Part shown: positions 6,131 to 6,495 of the stretch, one piece after another
Layout: each line of letters starts with the position of its first letter
Position numbering within the stretch: position 1 is the stretch's first letter
NCBI GenBank assembly: GCA_017860765.1
Contig: JAGDMY010000086.1
Location: 1-6,495 of the forward strand
DNA from: Chloroflexota bacterium
Lineage (GTDB): Bacteria > Chloroflexota > Dehalococcoidia > Dehalococcoidales > UBA3254
Direction: 5' to 3'
Length of the DNA stretch: 6,495 nucleotides
Position numbers and translations under genes: made by a program
The notes under the pieces: model-generated
Seen by the model: only the letters and a program-made list of their open reading frames with translations
Databases searched by the model: none
Told to the model about the DNA's origin: nothing

Positions 6131-6135
6131 ATAGC

Positions 6136-6495
6136 TTGAAAGCATTGGAGAATATCAGGGTACTGGACTTGACCCGACTGGCGCCGGGGCCTTTTTGTAC
6201 CATGATACTGGCAGATATGGGGGCAGAGGTACTGAGAATACAGGAACCCGGTTCCCCCGGGGGGCGCAGAGCTGCGCAGGCGGGAAAGGCCGGTACTGAC
6301 ATGCCCCAAATAGTTATGGCAGGCGATTCGCCCTATGCCGCCTACCAGCGCAATAAAAAAAGCCTGGCTCTCAATCTTAAGATGGAGGAAAGCCGAAAAA
6401 TCTTCTACCAGCTTGCCAGGCAAGCGGATGTGCTGGTAGAAGAGATGCGCCCCGGAGTCAGCAAACGTTTAGGCATTGATTACGGAACCTTACAA
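6136..6495 (+). CDS. CaiB/BaiF family (class III) CoA-transferase or 2-methylacyl-CoA racemase-like protein, N-terminal part, cut by window edge
   Basis: The first 120 codons of a protein that continues past the right edge, open throughout. It reads as a CaiB/BaiF N-terminus: LENIRVLDLTRLAPGPFCTM (4-23), ILADMGAEVLRIQEPG (24-39), YQRNKKSLALNLK (72-84), ADVLVEEMRPGVSKRLGIDY (98-117). The APGPFCTMILADMGAEV segment resembles alpha-methylacyl-CoA racemases as much as CoA-transferases, and the catalytic Asp is outside the window, so the reaction cannot be chosen. It differs clearly from the left-hand family member at 1..380, so the two are not a recent duplication. The TTG start has an excellent ribosome binding site. 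It is transcribed divergently from the crotonase gene, from a near-consensus promoter followed by a palindromic operator candidate, so it is probably controlled by its own ligand-responsive regulator. Confidence 0.9.
   Translation, partial: MKALENIRVLDLTRLAPGPFCTMILADMGAEVLRIQEPGSPGGRRAAQAGKAGTDMPQIVMAGDSPYAAYQRNKKSLALNLKMEESRKIFYQLARQADVLVEEMRPGVSKRLGIDYGTLQ

Larger units (their letters stand above)
5820..6135. other. Divergent intergenic region with paired promoters and a palindrome, 316 bp
   Basis: This gap separates the crotonase gene from the right CoA-transferase. It holds a leftward and a rightward sigma-70 type promoter, the inverted repeat made by their -35 regions, and a perfect palindrome downstream of the rightward start site. 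The predicted leader of the crotonase mRNA is about 135 bases and that of the CoA-transferase about 90 bases; neither shows a riboswitch I recognise. Confidence 0.7.

Noticed and set aside
5988..6423. Minus-strand open frames of 104 and 113 codons over the right CoA-transferase and its promoter
   Set aside because: They overlap each other and a clear CaiB/BaiF reading frame on the plus strand that has a strong ribosome binding site.

Overview
The window looks like bacterial chromosomal DNA from an anaerobe. Its core is an intact four-gene, plus-strand operon (677..5001) for an oxygen-sensitive, ATP-driven acyl-CoA reductase or dehydratase of the benzoyl-CoA reductase / 2-hydroxyacyl-CoA dehydratase superfamily. 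Two catalytic iron-sulfur subunits (473 and 391 aa) are followed by two small HgdC-like activator ATPases (289 and about 264 aa). Two catalytic subunits plus two different small ATPases is the composition of the Azoarcus 'bzd' type of ATP-dependent benzoyl-CoA reductase (BzdN, O, P, Q). HgdC-type dehydratases have only one activator gene, and the Thauera 'bcr' type has one larger ATPase. Taxonomy cannot be fixed from the sequence: Desulfobacterota, Chloroflexota or anaerobic Bacillota are all plausible.

Layout. 1..380 (minus) is the N-terminal part of a CaiB/BaiF family (class III) CoA-transferase, running off the left edge. 381..676 is a divergent intergenic region with an AT-rich island and a short dyad. 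677..5001 is the four-gene operon. 5002..5033 is a short convergent gap without a clear terminator. 5034..5819 (minus) is a crotonase-fold protein that lacks both glutamates of a classical enoyl-CoA hydratase. 5820..6135 is a second divergent intergenic region. It holds two near-consensus sigma-70 type promoters back to back, their -35 boxes forming a 9-bp inverted repeat, and a perfect 20-bp palindrome just downstream of the rightward promoter. 6136..6495 (plus) is the N-terminal part of a second CaiB/BaiF protein, running off the right edge.

How the genes may work together (inference). A CoA-transferase could activate a carboxylic acid to its CoA thioester. The activator ATPases would pass low-potential electrons to the catalytic pair, which reduces (or dehydrates) the acyl-CoA, and the crotonase-fold protein would act on an unsaturated or cyclic acyl-CoA product. 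The usual benzoyl-CoA pathway partners (ferredoxin, dienoyl-CoA hydratase, hydroxyacyl-CoA dehydrogenase, ring hydrolase) are not seen here, so the substrate is open. I saw no tRNA, rRNA, CRISPR array or insertion sequence.
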